Made by a program: the position numbers and the translations under genes. A stretch of 21,721 nt of DNA from JABMMZ01 sp964505065 (lineage in GTDB: Bacteria; Bacteroidota; Bacteroidia; NS11-12g; UBA955): positions 1-21,721 of the forward strand of contig CAZDGF010000055.1 of the NCBI GenBank assembly GCA_964505065.1. The letters are read 5' to 3'. The notes beneath the pieces were generated by a model. That model saw nothing but the letters and a program-made list of their open reading frames with translations, made no database searches and was not told the DNA's origin. The stretch's first letter is position 1, and each line of letters starts with the position of its first letter. Shown here piece by piece: positions 8,338-16,981 of this stretch.

Positions 8338-8733
8338 TTATTCATCATCTTCATCGTTGGCTGCTGCTGCTTTTTTACCTTTGCGTTTTTCTTTTGCTTT
8401 GGCTTTTAGTGCCTCCCATTTGGTAATTTGCTCGGCTGTTAAAATGCCTTTAAGCGTGGTTTGAAAAGCATCATTTACAGGTTTAATTTCTTTGCGGGCA
8501 GCTTTTTTATCTGTAGGATATTTGGCTCTAATGGCTCGCACTTTGGTTATTCTATCTAATTCAGCAGCATAAACTTTTGCTCTTTGGTCGTCTGTCAGTG
8601 CTAATTCTGTTTTTAATTTATCGGCTCTTTTGTTTGCCACTTCTTCGGGTGTTTTTGGCGTTTTTGGGGCATCTTGAGCAAAACTACCAACTGCAAACAC
8701 GGCAGCTACAATTGTTAACATTAATTTTTTCAT
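8338..8733 (-). CDS. Small exported LTxxQ-motif (Spy/CpxP-like) protein
   Basis: A 131-residue secreted protein. The signal peptide MKKLMLTIVAAVFAVGSFA is followed by Gln20, a typical Bacteroidota cleavage site. The mature part is helical and highly charged, with two LTxxQ-like motifs: LTDDQ (46-50) and LTAEQ (98-102). Such motifs occur in periplasmic Spy/CpxP-type stress or chaperone proteins, and small single copies are common in Bacteroidota. The tail is Lys/Ala-rich (about 108-125), then acidic (NDEDDE). The gene stands alone with its own terminator. A chaperone role is inferred from the motif only; the fold could differ. Confidence 0.8.
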   Translation of the reverse strand: MKKLMLTIVAAVFAVGSFAQDAPKTPKTPEEVANKRADKLKTELALTDDQRAKVYAAELDRITKVRAIRAKYPTDKKAARKEIKPVNDAFQTTLKGILTAEQITKWEALKAKAKEKRKGKKAAAANDEDDE

Positions 8734-8813
8734 AACGGTTTATTTATTTTAAGGTTTATTTGTAAGTAAGATAAATGAAAATGGGAAAGGTTTAATTGAA
8801 GTAGAAAAAAATT

Positions 8814-11800
8814 TTATTTAATCAATTTTTCTACAATTGTATCTATTTTATTTAGCTCTGTAGTTAAACTTTTTTTAATAGAAGTTCTTAATTTACCCAA
8901 TTGCATTGCAGAAAGTGAACTTACAGGCATATTTTCAAGCAAATATTCTTTTGTTTTTAAATGACATACTTCACTTAATTCGGCTAATTTTGTATGCTTT
9001 ATATTGCCTTCATCAAATTTAGGAAAATAAATATCCAATATTTTTTTATGAACATGTCTTGCTCCAAACAATCCTTTTGCTTGAAAATCTTTCATCATTA
9101 AATTAGGTAATTTTGAATTTAAAATAGCTGTTAAATAATATGCCTCGTTTATATTGTTTGTGTAATATACATAAGCAGTACTTTCTACTAAAAATTCTAA
9201 ATCTATTTCCGCTCTATCTACAATGGTGGCATTGGCATTTTTAGCAGAGGCATTGTAAAGCACAAGGTATTGCGCATTTAGGTTTTGGCTTATAAGTCCT
9301 CTTTGATAATTCAATCTATCATTGCTTGTTAATTTTTCTGATTTTGCAGTTCTATGAATATTCCAAATATTCTCACAATTTGTAAACCATTTAGAGGCTT
9401 TTAATAAGCCTTTTTTTCTTAATTCATCTGCACTTAAAATAGTAATTATTTTCTTATCGTTTTCATCTTTTTCAATAATTATGGGTAGTACTACCAAATC
9501 TGGCTTTAAAAGCGCAAAGGGTAAAATACTTTTACTCAATGCTGTTCTAAATAAAAATTGGCTTTCTATTCTATCTGCAAGGTTTATATCTTTCCAAGGT
9601 TTTTTAGCATCGGGTAGTATTTCGGGGTTGGTTTTTATATTTAAAATTCTATCTTCAAAATCGGGCGGTGCTACTTGGTTAAGCTCTACAAAATAAAATG
9701 TGCGAGGCACTATTGTAGCCCCTTGTTTAAAATGTTTTTTATAATAATTTGTTTGCGCTATACCTTTGGTTTTATTTACAGAATAAGCACTTGCCTTGCC
9801 TTGTTTGGCATAGTGCCAAATTACTTTATTTTCTGTAACTTTTAATTCAGCCTCCTGCCAATTGCAATTGTGAGATGGTAGTCTTCCTGCAATATTTTTT
9901 CCTTCAATTCCTGCTTTTGGAATTCCTTTATTTACATTGGCAATATTGGGTTTAGCAAAAAGTACGCAAGAGGGTATTCTAAAAAGTGGGCTTATATCTT
10001 GCAAATCCCAAATATCAGTAATATTAAATCCTCGTGCTTTTCCGCTTCTTGTATTGTCGTGGTGGTCGGCACTAAAAAAGCTACGAGGCAGCACAAAAGC
10101 TAATTTACCGTCTTCTTTCAAAAAATAATTTGAGCAGTAGCTTAAAAAAATTGCAGCAATTTCTAAATGAGGAAAATTAGCAGCTTTTAATGGTTTTACA
10201 TCGTATTTGTCTGCCAACGAATTTAATATATCTTGGTATTCTTCATTTTTTATACTGCTATATGTAAACCAAGGTGGATTGCCAATGATATAATCAAATT
10301 TTCTATTTAAAAAATATGGTTTGTATAAGTTTTGAACTATAAATTTCCAAATACTATCCCTACCATCTTCTTTTACTTTTTTAAACCCAGTATAAATTTT
10401 GTAAAAACTTTCTGAAATTTGTTTATTTATTCCTCCGTTTTTATATTGATTTTGCAAAATTGTATTAAAAGCTGCAATAGTTTCTGCTTTTTTGCCTTGT
10501 GTTTGTTCTGCCAATTCTTCGCATAATTCAAGTGCTTCATCAAATAAACGAACATCTTCAAATACTTGGGTATTTAAAAAATATTTTTCTTTATCTATTT
10601 GCAACATAAATTCGCCTCCAAATAAATTTTGAACACCTTCAGGGGCTAATAAAGTATTGGCTAAAATAATATTCAAATGAATAGGTTTTTTAGCCTTTGT
10701 AATTTCTTTCCCAAGGCTTACTAATAAAGTTGTTTTTGCTATTTGAACACTTAATGGGTGTATATCTATACCATAAATACAATTATTAATTTCTTCGGCT
10801 GTAATATTTTTATTTTTATTTTTTAAATTATGAATAGCCGCTCTAAGAAAAGAACCACTCCCACAACTTGGGTCTAATATTTTATCTGTATTTTTAAATG
10901 AATATTCTTGTACAATTCTTTCGCAAAGCCAATCGGGTGTATAATACTCGCCTAAAGCATGCCTTGTATCTAAATCTATAAGTTCTTGATAAACGCCTTT
11001 TAAAATATCTTCGTCTGTATTTATAAAATCAAAAAAAGCCAACTCTTGTGCAATATTTCTAAATGCTTTTTTCAATGGTGCAAAGTATCTTTCGCCATGT
11101 ACCCAATGAAAAAAATCGTTATCTATGAAATTTTTGATATTATAATGATGGAAAATATTTCCATTTAGTATTCCTCTCATTTCATTATCATCTATAAAAT
11201 CATCATTGCTAATAACCTCATAAGCCAATACCTTTGCTAAAATACTTAAATAGGTGTGAATAATAAATGCCTTAGATGAATCTTCAAAACTACCATAAGC
11301 AATACTTAAAAACTTTTTCCATTGCTCGTAACTAACTTGTACTTCGCCATATTTTTTTGCATCAAAAAAAACATTGCTTATTTCATTGTATGAATCTATA
11401 AAAACTGAACTTCTATAACCAAAAGCCTCTTCAATGGCTTTAAGCGTTGCTTTCTGTTTTTCTTCCTTAAATAAAAATCTATCTATCCAAAAATAAAAAT
11501 CTTCAGCATTATCTTCATTTAAAGTAAATGATGAGGCAGTAACTTCAATTAAGTTGAGTTCATGTTCTTGTAAATGATACAAATTATCTATTTGATTAAT
11601 ATCTGGCACCAATACTTTCCAATGTATAAAATCGCTTGCAATAAGGGTATAATTGTAACCCATACCACTTTTAAACTCTCCTAACAAATAACCAGCTAAT
11701 TGTTCTTTAGCATGCTTATAGGTAACTTTTAAATCTTTCTCAAATTCTATTATTATATTGTTGTAAAGCGTATCTGCACTACCTCTATGTTTTTTATTCT

Positions 11801-11990
11801 TTCTTGGTATATTTAGTATTGTTCGCTCTGCGCCTGCACTTATTGCGTCTATTAATCTTACAATTTCATTATTCCCAATGTACAATCTATTCAATAAATC
11901 TTTAAAAAGCTCTTTTTTTGTAAGCTCTTTATTGGCATTTTTTACTTTGTTGTAGTAATTTTTGATTATATCAATTTTTTGTGAATTCAT
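8814..11990 (-). CDS. N6-adenine DNA methyltransferase with possible nuclease domain
   Basis: A single large protein, likely a combined restriction-modification enzyme (type IIG/IIL-like) or a solitary modification enzyme. From the ATG at 11990 it has 1058 residues; the open frame extends 12 codons further, to a TTG at 12026, with another ATG at 12017. I prefer 11990 because both upstream alternatives lie on or beside the promoter-like boxes. Numbering from the TTG: residues 81-97 contain RGSAD and then IIIEFEK (Asp85, Glu94, Glu96), resembling a PD-(D/E)xK core with the E-x-E variant known from BamHI. GEYYTPDWLCERIV (359-372) precedes the methyltransferase. Motif I is DPSCGSGSF (385-393), YGIDIHP (418-424) fits the next motif, and motif IV is NPPW (583-586). 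The region from about 660 to 1000 is the likely target-recognition part, ending GLFGARHVHKKILDIYFPKFD-like sequence. No specificity or helicase gene is adjacent. The nuclease assignment is much less certain than the methyltransferase. Confidence 0.85.
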   Translation of the reverse strand: MNSQKIDIIKNYYNKVKNANKELTKKELFKDLLNRLYIGNNEIVRLIDAISAGAERTILNIPRKNKKHRGSADTLYNNIIIEFEKDLKVTYKHAKEQLAGYLLGEFKSGMGYNYTLIASDFIHWKVLVPDINQIDNLYHLQEHELNLIEVTASSFTLNEDNAEDFYFWIDRFLFKEEKQKATLKAIEEAFGYRSSVFIDSYNEISNVFFDAKKYGEVQVSYEQWKKFLSIAYGSFEDSSKAFIIHTYLSILAKVLAYEVISNDDFIDDNEMRGILNGNIFHHYNIKNFIDNDFFHWVHGERYFAPLKKAFRNIAQELAFFDFINTDEDILKGVYQELIDLDTRHALGEYYTPDWLCERIVQEYSFKNTDKILDPSCGSGSFLRAAIHNLKNKNKNITAEEINNCIYGIDIHPLSVQIAKTTLLVSLGKEITKAKKPIHLNIILANTLLAPEGVQNLFGGEFMLQIDKEKYFLNTQVFEDVRLFDEALELCEELAEQTQGKKAETIAAFNTILQNQYKNGGINKQISESFYKIYTGFKKVKEDGRDSIWKFIVQNLYKPYFLNRKFDYIIGNPPWFTYSSIKNEEYQDILNSLADKYDVKPLKAANFPHLEIAAIFLSYCSNYFLKEDGKLAFVLPRSFFSADHHDNTRSGKARGFNITDIWDLQDISPLFRIPSCVLFAKPNIANVNKGIPKAGIEGKNIAGRLPSHNCNWQEAELKVTENKVIWHYAKQGKASAYSVNKTKGIAQTNYYKKHFKQGATIVPRTFYFVELNQVAPPDFEDRILNIKTNPEILPDAKKPWKDINLADRIESQFLFRTALSKSILPFALLKPDLVVLPIIIEKDENDKKIITILSADELRKKGLLKASKWFTNCENIWNIHRTAKSEKLTSNDRLNYQRGLISQNLNAQYLVLYNASAKNANATIVDRAEIDLEFLVESTAYVYYTNNINEAYYLTAILNSKLPNLMMKDFQAKGLFGARHVHKKILDIYFPKFDEGNIKHTKLAELSEVCHLKTKEYLLENMPVSSLSAMQLGKLRTSIKKSLTTELNKIDTIVEKLIK

Positions 11991-12023
11991 TTTAATTAAA
12001 TTGCATAAAAAGTTCATCTTATA

Positions 12024-12039
12024 CAATGTTACAATGATA
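12024..12039 (-). promoter_or_regulatory. Weak tandem -7-like boxes before the methyltransferase gene
   Basis: On the minus strand TATCATTG (12039-12032) and TAACATTG (12031-12024) lie end to end. Each differs from TAnnTTTG by one base. The nearer one is 33 bases before the ATG at 11990. They share the divergent gap with the AsmA promoter. Confidence 0.3.
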
Positions 12040-12076
12040 AATTAATTTACTTTTAAGAAAAAAACATCTTTTGCAC

Positions 12077-12084
12077 TATTTTTG
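12077..12084 (+). promoter_or_regulatory. Bacteroidota -7 box before the AsmA-like gene
   Basis: TATTTTTG matches TAnnTTTG and ends 16 bases before the ATG at 12101, so the leader would be about ten bases. This also argues against using the TTG at 12071 as the start, since that codon lies upstream of the box. Confidence 0.5.
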
Positions 12085-12100
12085 CAATCAATACATTTAT

Positions 12101-14818
12101 ATGAAAAAATTTCTTAAAATATCAGGTATTTCTTTGTTGGTTATTTTGCTTTTATTAATAGCAGCACCATTTTTATTTAAAGGTAAAATTATAAGCCTAA
12201 TTAAAACAGAAGCCAATAAAAACCTTAATGCTACACTTAATTTTGATGATGATATTAGCTTGAGTTTAATTAAAAATTTTCCTAAATTAAGCATTGGCAT
12301 CAATCAATTATCCATAATTGGTAAAGATACTTTTAAAGGCGATACTTTGGTGTATTTGCCAAAATTTAATGCTACACTTAATATTATGAGTGTTATAAAA
12401 GGCGAAAAAATTGAAATAAATAGCATTGCCCTTGAGCAACCTTATATCAATTTAATGGTGCTTAAAAACGGACAAGCCAACTACGATATTGCAAAAGCAG
12501 ATTCTACAGCAAAAGATGAGGATACTACAGCTTCTAAATTTAATTTGGCTTTGAGTAAATTAACCATTACCGATGGCAGATTAAACTACGAAGACCAAAC
12601 ATTGCCCTTTAACACCTCGCTAAAACATTTCAACCATACCCTAAAAGGCGATTTTACAGCCGATAATTTCTTAATGGAAACCCTTACAGATGCTAAAGAA
12701 TTTACATTAGGCTATGGAGGAGTAAATTATATTTACAAAGTGGCTACTGCCATAAAAGCCAATGTACAAATGGATATGAAAAATATGAAATTTACTTTTA
12801 GCGACAATGATATTTTGTTTAATAAATTGAACCTATTAGGCGAAGGCTTTGTAGATATGAATGAAAACGATATGGATTTTGATTTGAAATTTAAAAGCAA
12901 AACAACTGATTTTAAAACCATTCTTTCGCTTGTGCCAGGTATGTATTCCAGCAGTTTTGATAAAGCCAAAGCAAGCGGTAAATTAGATTTTGGTGGCTAC
13001 TTTAAAGGCAAAATGACTGAAACCGCAATGCCTGGTTTTGGCTTGAAATTAAATATAGACAATGGCTTTTTTCAATATCCTGATTTGCCAAAATCATTGA
13101 ATAATGTATTTGTAAACCTTGCGGTAGATAACCCAACAGGCGTTATGAACAATATGGTAATTGATTTGAGTAAATTTAATGCCAATATAGCTGGCGAGCC
13201 AATAGCTGCAAAGCTTTTGGTAAAAACCCCAACTACCGATCCTTACATAGATGGTGCATTGAAAGGCAATGTTAATTTATCCGAATTTAGAAGTTTTATA
13301 CCATTAGAAAAAGCGACAGAAATAAGCGGTTTGATAAAAAGCGATGTAACTTTTAATGGCAAGGTAAGTACATTGCAAAACAATGCAGCCAATTTTAATG
13401 CTGCTGGTAGTATAGCTGCCGAAAAATTTCATTACAAAGACCCTGTAAACCTGCCTCAAGGTTTAAACCTAAACACATTGGTAAATTTTAACCCTAAAAA
13501 TATAACCATTAATAATTTACAGGGCAATATTGGTATGAGCGATTTTGCAGCTAATGGCAGCATTGATAATATTTTTGGTTATGTGTTGAATGATGAATTG
13601 CTAAAAGGTAATTTCACATTTACTTCTAATTATTTTAATGCCAATGAGTTTTTAACTGATGAGCCAGTAAAAAAAGAACCAACTGCAGCGGATAGTATTC
13701 CGCTACAAGCGTTTGAAGTGCCTGCCAATTTAGATTTAGTGCTAAATTCAAAAATAAACAAAGTAATTTATGATAACCTAACACTTACAGATTTGGGCGG
13801 TGTGGTGCGTATAAAAGATAAACTCATGTTTTTTGACAATGTGGGTGTAAACCTATTGGGTGGTAGTATGAATTTGAATGGCGAATACAATTCATTCAAT
13901 CCTAAATTCCCTTTTAGCCAAGTAGACTTTAAGGTAAAAAGCCTTGATATTATTCAAACATTTAATTATTTGGATATGGTTCAAAAACTTTCTCCAATTG
14001 CAAAATACACTCAAGGTTTATTTAATGCCAATATTAAATTAGCCAATAATTTTAACCAAGATTTAAGTGTAAACTACCCAACTGTTAGCGGTGTAATACA
14101 AATGGGTATTAGCGAAGCAGCATTAAAAGGCTTACCTATTCTTGGCATTTTAGCAGAAAAATTAAAAATAGATAGATTGAAAAATTTAAGTCTTAAAAAC
14201 CTTAATTTTAAATTGAATATTTTAAACGGAAAAATGGAATTAGACTCTATGATATTGCCACTATGGGAAGGTGCAAAAGCAAAAATAACAGGCTATAGCG
14301 CGTTAGACCAAAGTATAAAATACATTGCCAAACTTTCTATACCTCGCAAAGATTTTGGCACAGCCAATATGGCTTTAGATAACCTAACTAGCCAAGCAAA
14401 AGCAAAGGGGTTAAATTTAGCCGTTAGCGATATGGTAGATGTAGATGTAATTATAGGTGGATTTTTTACCAAGCCAGATGTAAAAGTAAGTTTGCACGAT
14501 GCTAAAAAGAACTTGATAGATGGCTTAAAAAATCAAATTACAGAGCAAATAGATGCTAAAAAACAAGCCCTTGAAGAAGAAGCTAAACGCAGAGCAGCAG
14601 CAGCTAAACAAAAAGCAATAGACTCGCTCAACAATTTAAAACAACAAGGTATAGATAGATTTAATGCCGAAAAAGCTGCTGCCGAACAAAAAGTAGCCGA
14701 AGAAAAACGCAAACTTGAAGAAAAAGCCAAAGCCGAAGCCGATAAAGCAAAAGCAGAGGCTGAAAAACAAGCCAAAGATAAATTAAAAAAAGGATTGAAT
14801 GGGTTGTTGAATAAGTAA
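12101..14818 (+). CDS. AsmA-like envelope protein with charged C-terminal coiled coil
   Basis: A 905-residue protein of the AsmA-like superfamily, relatives of which bridge the periplasm and are linked to outer-membrane lipid transport and assembly. Residues 1-25 are an N-terminal membrane anchor (KKFLKISGISLLVILLLLIA), with the bulk in the periplasm. The body is built of beta-strand repeats with AsmA-type phrases such as INSIALEQPYINLMVLKNGQ and LTITDGRLNYED. The last 90 or so residues (about 815-905) change to an Ala/Lys/Glu-rich helix (EEEAKRRAAAAKQKAIDSL, EEKAKAEADKAKAEAEKQ), predicted as a long coiled coil. I chose the ATG at 12101 over the TTG at 12071 because it begins a normal MKK signal-anchor and fits the promoter box. 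It is divergent from the methyltransferase gene, about 110 bases apart. Confidence 0.88.
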   Translation: MKKFLKISGISLLVILLLLIAAPFLFKGKIISLIKTEANKNLNATLNFDDDISLSLIKNFPKLSIGINQLSIIGKDTFKGDTLVYLPKFNATLNIMSVIKGEKIEINSIALEQPYINLMVLKNGQANYDIAKADSTAKDEDTTASKFNLALSKLTITDGRLNYEDQTLPFNTSLKHFNHTLKGDFTADNFLMETLTDAKEFTLGYGGVNYIYKVATAIKANVQMDMKNMKFTFSDNDILFNKLNLLGEGFVDMNENDMDFDLKFKSKTTDFKTILSLVPGMYSSSFDKAKASGKLDFGGYFKGKMTETAMPGFGLKLNIDNGFFQYPDLPKSLNNVFVNLAVDNPTGVMNNMVIDLSKFNANIAGEPIAAKLLVKTPTTDPYIDGALKGNVNLSEFRSFIPLEKATEISGLIKSDVTFNGKVSTLQNNAANFNAAGSIAAEKFHYKDPVNLPQGLNLNTLVNFNPKNITINNLQGNIGMSDFAANGSIDNIFGYVLNDELLKGNFTFTSNYFNANEFLTDEPVKKEPTAADSIPLQAFEVPANLDLVLNSKINKVIYDNLTLTDLGGVVRIKDKLMFFDNVGVNLLGGSMNLNGEYNSFNPKFPFSQVDFKVKSLDIIQTFNYLDMVQKLSPIAKYTQGLFNANIKLANNFNQDLSVNYPTVSGVIQMGISEAALKGLPILGILAEKLKIDRLKNLSLKNLNFKLNILNGKMELDSMILPLWEGAKAKITGYSALDQSIKYIAKLSIPRKDFGTANMALDNLTSQAKAKGLNLAVSDMVDVDVIIGGFFTKPDVKVSLHDAKKNLIDGLKNQITEQIDAKKQALEEEAKRRAAAAKQKAIDSLNNLKQQGIDRFNAEKAAAEQKVAEEKRKLEEKAKAEADKAKAEAEKQAKDKLKKGLNGLLNK

Positions 14819-14965
14819 TTTTTGGAGTTTTGAAGTTATGGGGTTTAAGGATTTTGGTAAAATTTTGTGTATGAAGTGTTTTACATGGGTAATAGTTAAC
14901 CTTTGATAATAATGTAAATGTTCTTAAAAGATAATTTAAAAAAATAATAGTTAAATATCATAAAA

Positions 14966-15793
14966 ATGGAATTAGTTTGGTCAATAGAATTTAAAGAAAG
15001 CAACTTTGTTCATTATCATTGCGAGTGTAAACCTTTTATTTACAACAATAAACTATTTTATGCTTTTAGTTCTATTGACATAAATAACAGAACCATTAAA
15101 GGGATTTGTGGAGAAAAAATAACTATTTTAGAAGTAAATCTTGTCGATAAAACTACTTCAATAAAATACATTAGCTTTAAGGATAAAGAGCCCAAGAATA
15201 AAAAAATTCTTCTCACAAATAGTTGGCACTTTATAAAGTTAGCAGATAAAGTATATTTATACATTGGGTTTTTATTAGACATTTCAAAACAAATTATTAC
15301 TATTTCAAATAGTGATTACAATTATGAAGAGTTTAGTGTAAAAAATGAATATGAATTTGGCGATAAATATTTAACGTATAATCAGCGCTCAACAATAGAA
15401 TGTTTTTATAAGACAACGTATGAAAAGATATGGAAAGCAAAATTCAAAGGTTTCATATATACTAATATAGAACTAAAAAATAATTGCTTACTATTTGGCA
15501 CTGCTGGAAGAGGTGGAGCGTTTTACTGTATTGAATTAGAAACAGGAAAAATAATAACAGAACATATTAATGGTGGTAGTTCAAATTATGAGTGGCAAAA
15601 AAATTCAATAATTTTAAAGGACAAAAAAGGAAACATCCAACAGATAAATCCATTCACAGGAGAAATTCTAAAAACTCTAATTCTAAAGGACAAATTATTC
15701 TATGCACCAATATTGGTTGACAAACAATACATTTATACAACCGTTTACAATAAAAAATTTAATTCAGGACAACTTATTTGTTTACAAAACTAA
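14966..15793 (+). CDS. AT-rich orphan, probable PQQ-like beta-propeller
   Basis: A 275-residue protein without a signal peptide or membrane segments, so probably cytoplasmic. The pattern of short hydrophobic beta-strands suggests a propeller. The C-terminal half looks like PQQ/BamB-type blades: LLFGTAGRGGAFYCIELETG (about 176-195), then GNIQQINPFTGEILKTLIL, then APILVDKQYIYTTVYN. The N-terminal half is more diverged. A 60-base sample (15301-15360) is about 22% GC against about 48% in a panB sample, suggesting a different history from its neighbours. It lies between the AsmA-like gene (147 bases upstream) and panB (108 bases downstream), all on the plus strand. A near-match -7 sequence (TAACCTTTG) occurs about 60 bases before the ATG. 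Function unknown. Confidence 0.7.
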   Translation: MELVWSIEFKESNFVHYHCECKPFIYNNKLFYAFSSIDINNRTIKGICGEKITILEVNLVDKTTSIKYISFKDKEPKNKKILLTNSWHFIKLADKVYLYIGFLLDISKQIITISNSDYNYEEFSVKNEYEFGDKYLTYNQRSTIECFYKTTYEKIWKAKFKGFIYTNIELKNNCLLFGTAGRGGAFYCIELETGKIITEHINGGSSNYEWQKNSIILKDKKGNIQQINPFTGEILKTLILKDKLFYAPILVDKQYIYTTVYNKKFNSGQLICLQN

Positions 15794-15884
15794 TAATAAG
15801 CAATAGCCTTGAATTTTCTAATTTTTAAACGGAGTTAAACTACTTTCAATTTTCGTTATTCATTCTTAATTAATAATTATTCAT

Positions 15885-15892
15885 TAATTTCG
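15885..15892 (+). promoter_or_regulatory. Putative -7 box before panB
   Basis: TAATTTCG is one base off TAnnTTTG and ends nine bases before the ATG at 15902, implying a leader of only a few bases. The identical octamer occurs before parE. Confidence 0.4.
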
Positions 15893-15901
15893 CCACCTAT
15901 T

Positions 15902-16723
15902 ATGTCGGTTACCCCTATAAAACCTATAAAACGAGTTACAGTGCATACTGTAGAGGAGATGAAACAACGTGGCGAAAAAATAAGTATGCTGACGGCTTAC
16001 GATTTTTCGCTTGCCAAAATTGTAGATGATGCCAATATTGATATTATACTAGTAGGCGATAGCGCTAGTAATGTAATGGCTGGGCACGAAACCACTTTGC
16101 CTATTACTTTAGACCAAATGATATACCATGCAAGTTCTGTTATAAGAGCGGTAAAAAGGGCATTGGTAGTGGTAGATTTGCCTTTTGGCAGCTACCAAGG
16201 CAATAGCAAAGAGGCTCTTAATAGTAGCATTCGTATTATGAAAGAAAGCGGTGCACATGCTATAAAATTGGAAGGTGGCGAGGAGGTAGTAGAATCTATA
16301 AAAAGAATTATTAGCGCAGGTGTACCAGTTATGGGGCATTTGGGGCTAACACCACAAAGTATTTATAAATTTGGTACTTATGCTGTGCGTGCTGTACAAA
16401 AAGAGGAAGCCGATAAACTGATAAAAGATGCCCAAATATTGCAAGAAGCAGGCTGCTTTGCCATAGTTTTAGAAAAAATACCTGCTGAGCTTGCCACCCA
16501 AGTGGCTGCTATGCTTTCCATTCCTGTAATAGGTATAGGTGCTGGTGGAGGTGTAGATGGACAAGTATTGGTGCTTCACGATATGTTGGGTATCAATAAA
16601 GATTTTAGCCCTCGCTTTATGCGTAGATACCTAAACCTATACGAGCAAATTAAAGGCAGTGTAGAACATTATATTACCGATGTAAAAAGCAAAGATTTTC
16701 CAAACGAGGGAGAGCAGTACTAA
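15902..16723 (+). CDS. panB: 3-methyl-2-oxobutanoate hydroxymethyltransferase
   Basis: PanB, the first committed step of pantothenate (coenzyme A) synthesis: it adds a hydroxymethyl group from 5,10-methylenetetrahydrofolate to 2-oxoisovalerate to give ketopantoate. The 273 residues match the family length (about 260-275) and the TIM-barrel fold. Metal-binding and catalytic residues are present: Asp53 in VGDSASNVMAGHETT, Asp92 in VVVDLPFGSYQ, Lys122 and Glu124 in IKLEGG, and Glu191 in VLEKIP, matching the E. coli catalytic Glu181. MGHLGLTPQS (144-153) and IGIGAGGGVDGQ (210-221) are also intact. It converges with atpC, with only 21 bases between the two stops. No other pantothenate gene is next to it. 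Confidence 0.97.
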   Translation: MSVTPIKPIKRVTVHTVEEMKQRGEKISMLTAYDFSLAKIVDDANIDIILVGDSASNVMAGHETTLPITLDQMIYHASSVIRAVKRALVVVDLPFGSYQGNSKEALNSSIRIMKESGAHAIKLEGGEEVVESIKRIISAGVPVMGHLGLTPQSIYKFGTYAVRAVQKEEADKLIKDAQILQEAGCFAIVLEKIPAELATQVAAMLSIPVIGIGAGGGVDGQVLVLHDMLGINKDFSPRFMRRYLNLYEQIKGSVEHYITDVKSKDFPNEGEQY

Positions 16724-16744
16724 TTACGAATTAATAAATTAAGT

Positions 16745-16975
16745 TTAAGCTAAAATAACAATCTTATTTTTTAACACTTCTGCAATACCACTTTGAATGG
16801 CAAATGTTTTTTCGCCTTCATTGTTTTTTACAACTACGTTCCCTTTTGCCAATGCCGAAATAATAGGTGCGTGGTTGTTCAATATCTGAAAAGCACCACT
16901 TACACCTGGTAAGGTTACAACACTTGCTTCGCCAGAAAACAAAACGGTATCAGGGGTTATAATATCTACTTGCAT
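16745..16975 (-). CDS. atpC: ATP synthase epsilon subunit, short form
   Basis: Epsilon subunit of F1, part of the central stalk. At 76 residues it contains only the N-terminal beta-sandwich domain: MQVDIITPDTVLFSGEAS, then LPGVSGAFQILNNHAPIISAL and an IQSGIAEVL strand. The C-terminal two-helix domain found in forms of about 135 residues, which can inhibit ATP hydrolysis, is absent. Short epsilon subunits are known in Bacteroidota and Chlorobi, so this is probably natural; the frame ends at TAA just after the last strand. The start is six bases after the end of atpD, so the two are one transcription unit. Confidence 0.92.
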   Translation of the reverse strand: MQVDIITPDTVLFSGEASVVTLPGVSGAFQILNNHAPIISALAKGNVVVKNNEGEKTFAIQSGIAEVLKNKIVILA

Positions 16976-16981
16976 TGGTAA

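Noticed and set aside
12071..12100. TTG start adding ten residues to the AsmA-like protein
   Set aside because: The TTG lies upstream of the -7 box, and the ATG at 12101 begins a standard MKK signal-anchor.
14533..14775. Ala/Ser-rich minus-strand open frame opposite the AsmA tail
   Set aside because: It is the antisense shadow of the Ala/Lys/Glu coiled-coil repeats, with no start context or homology signal.
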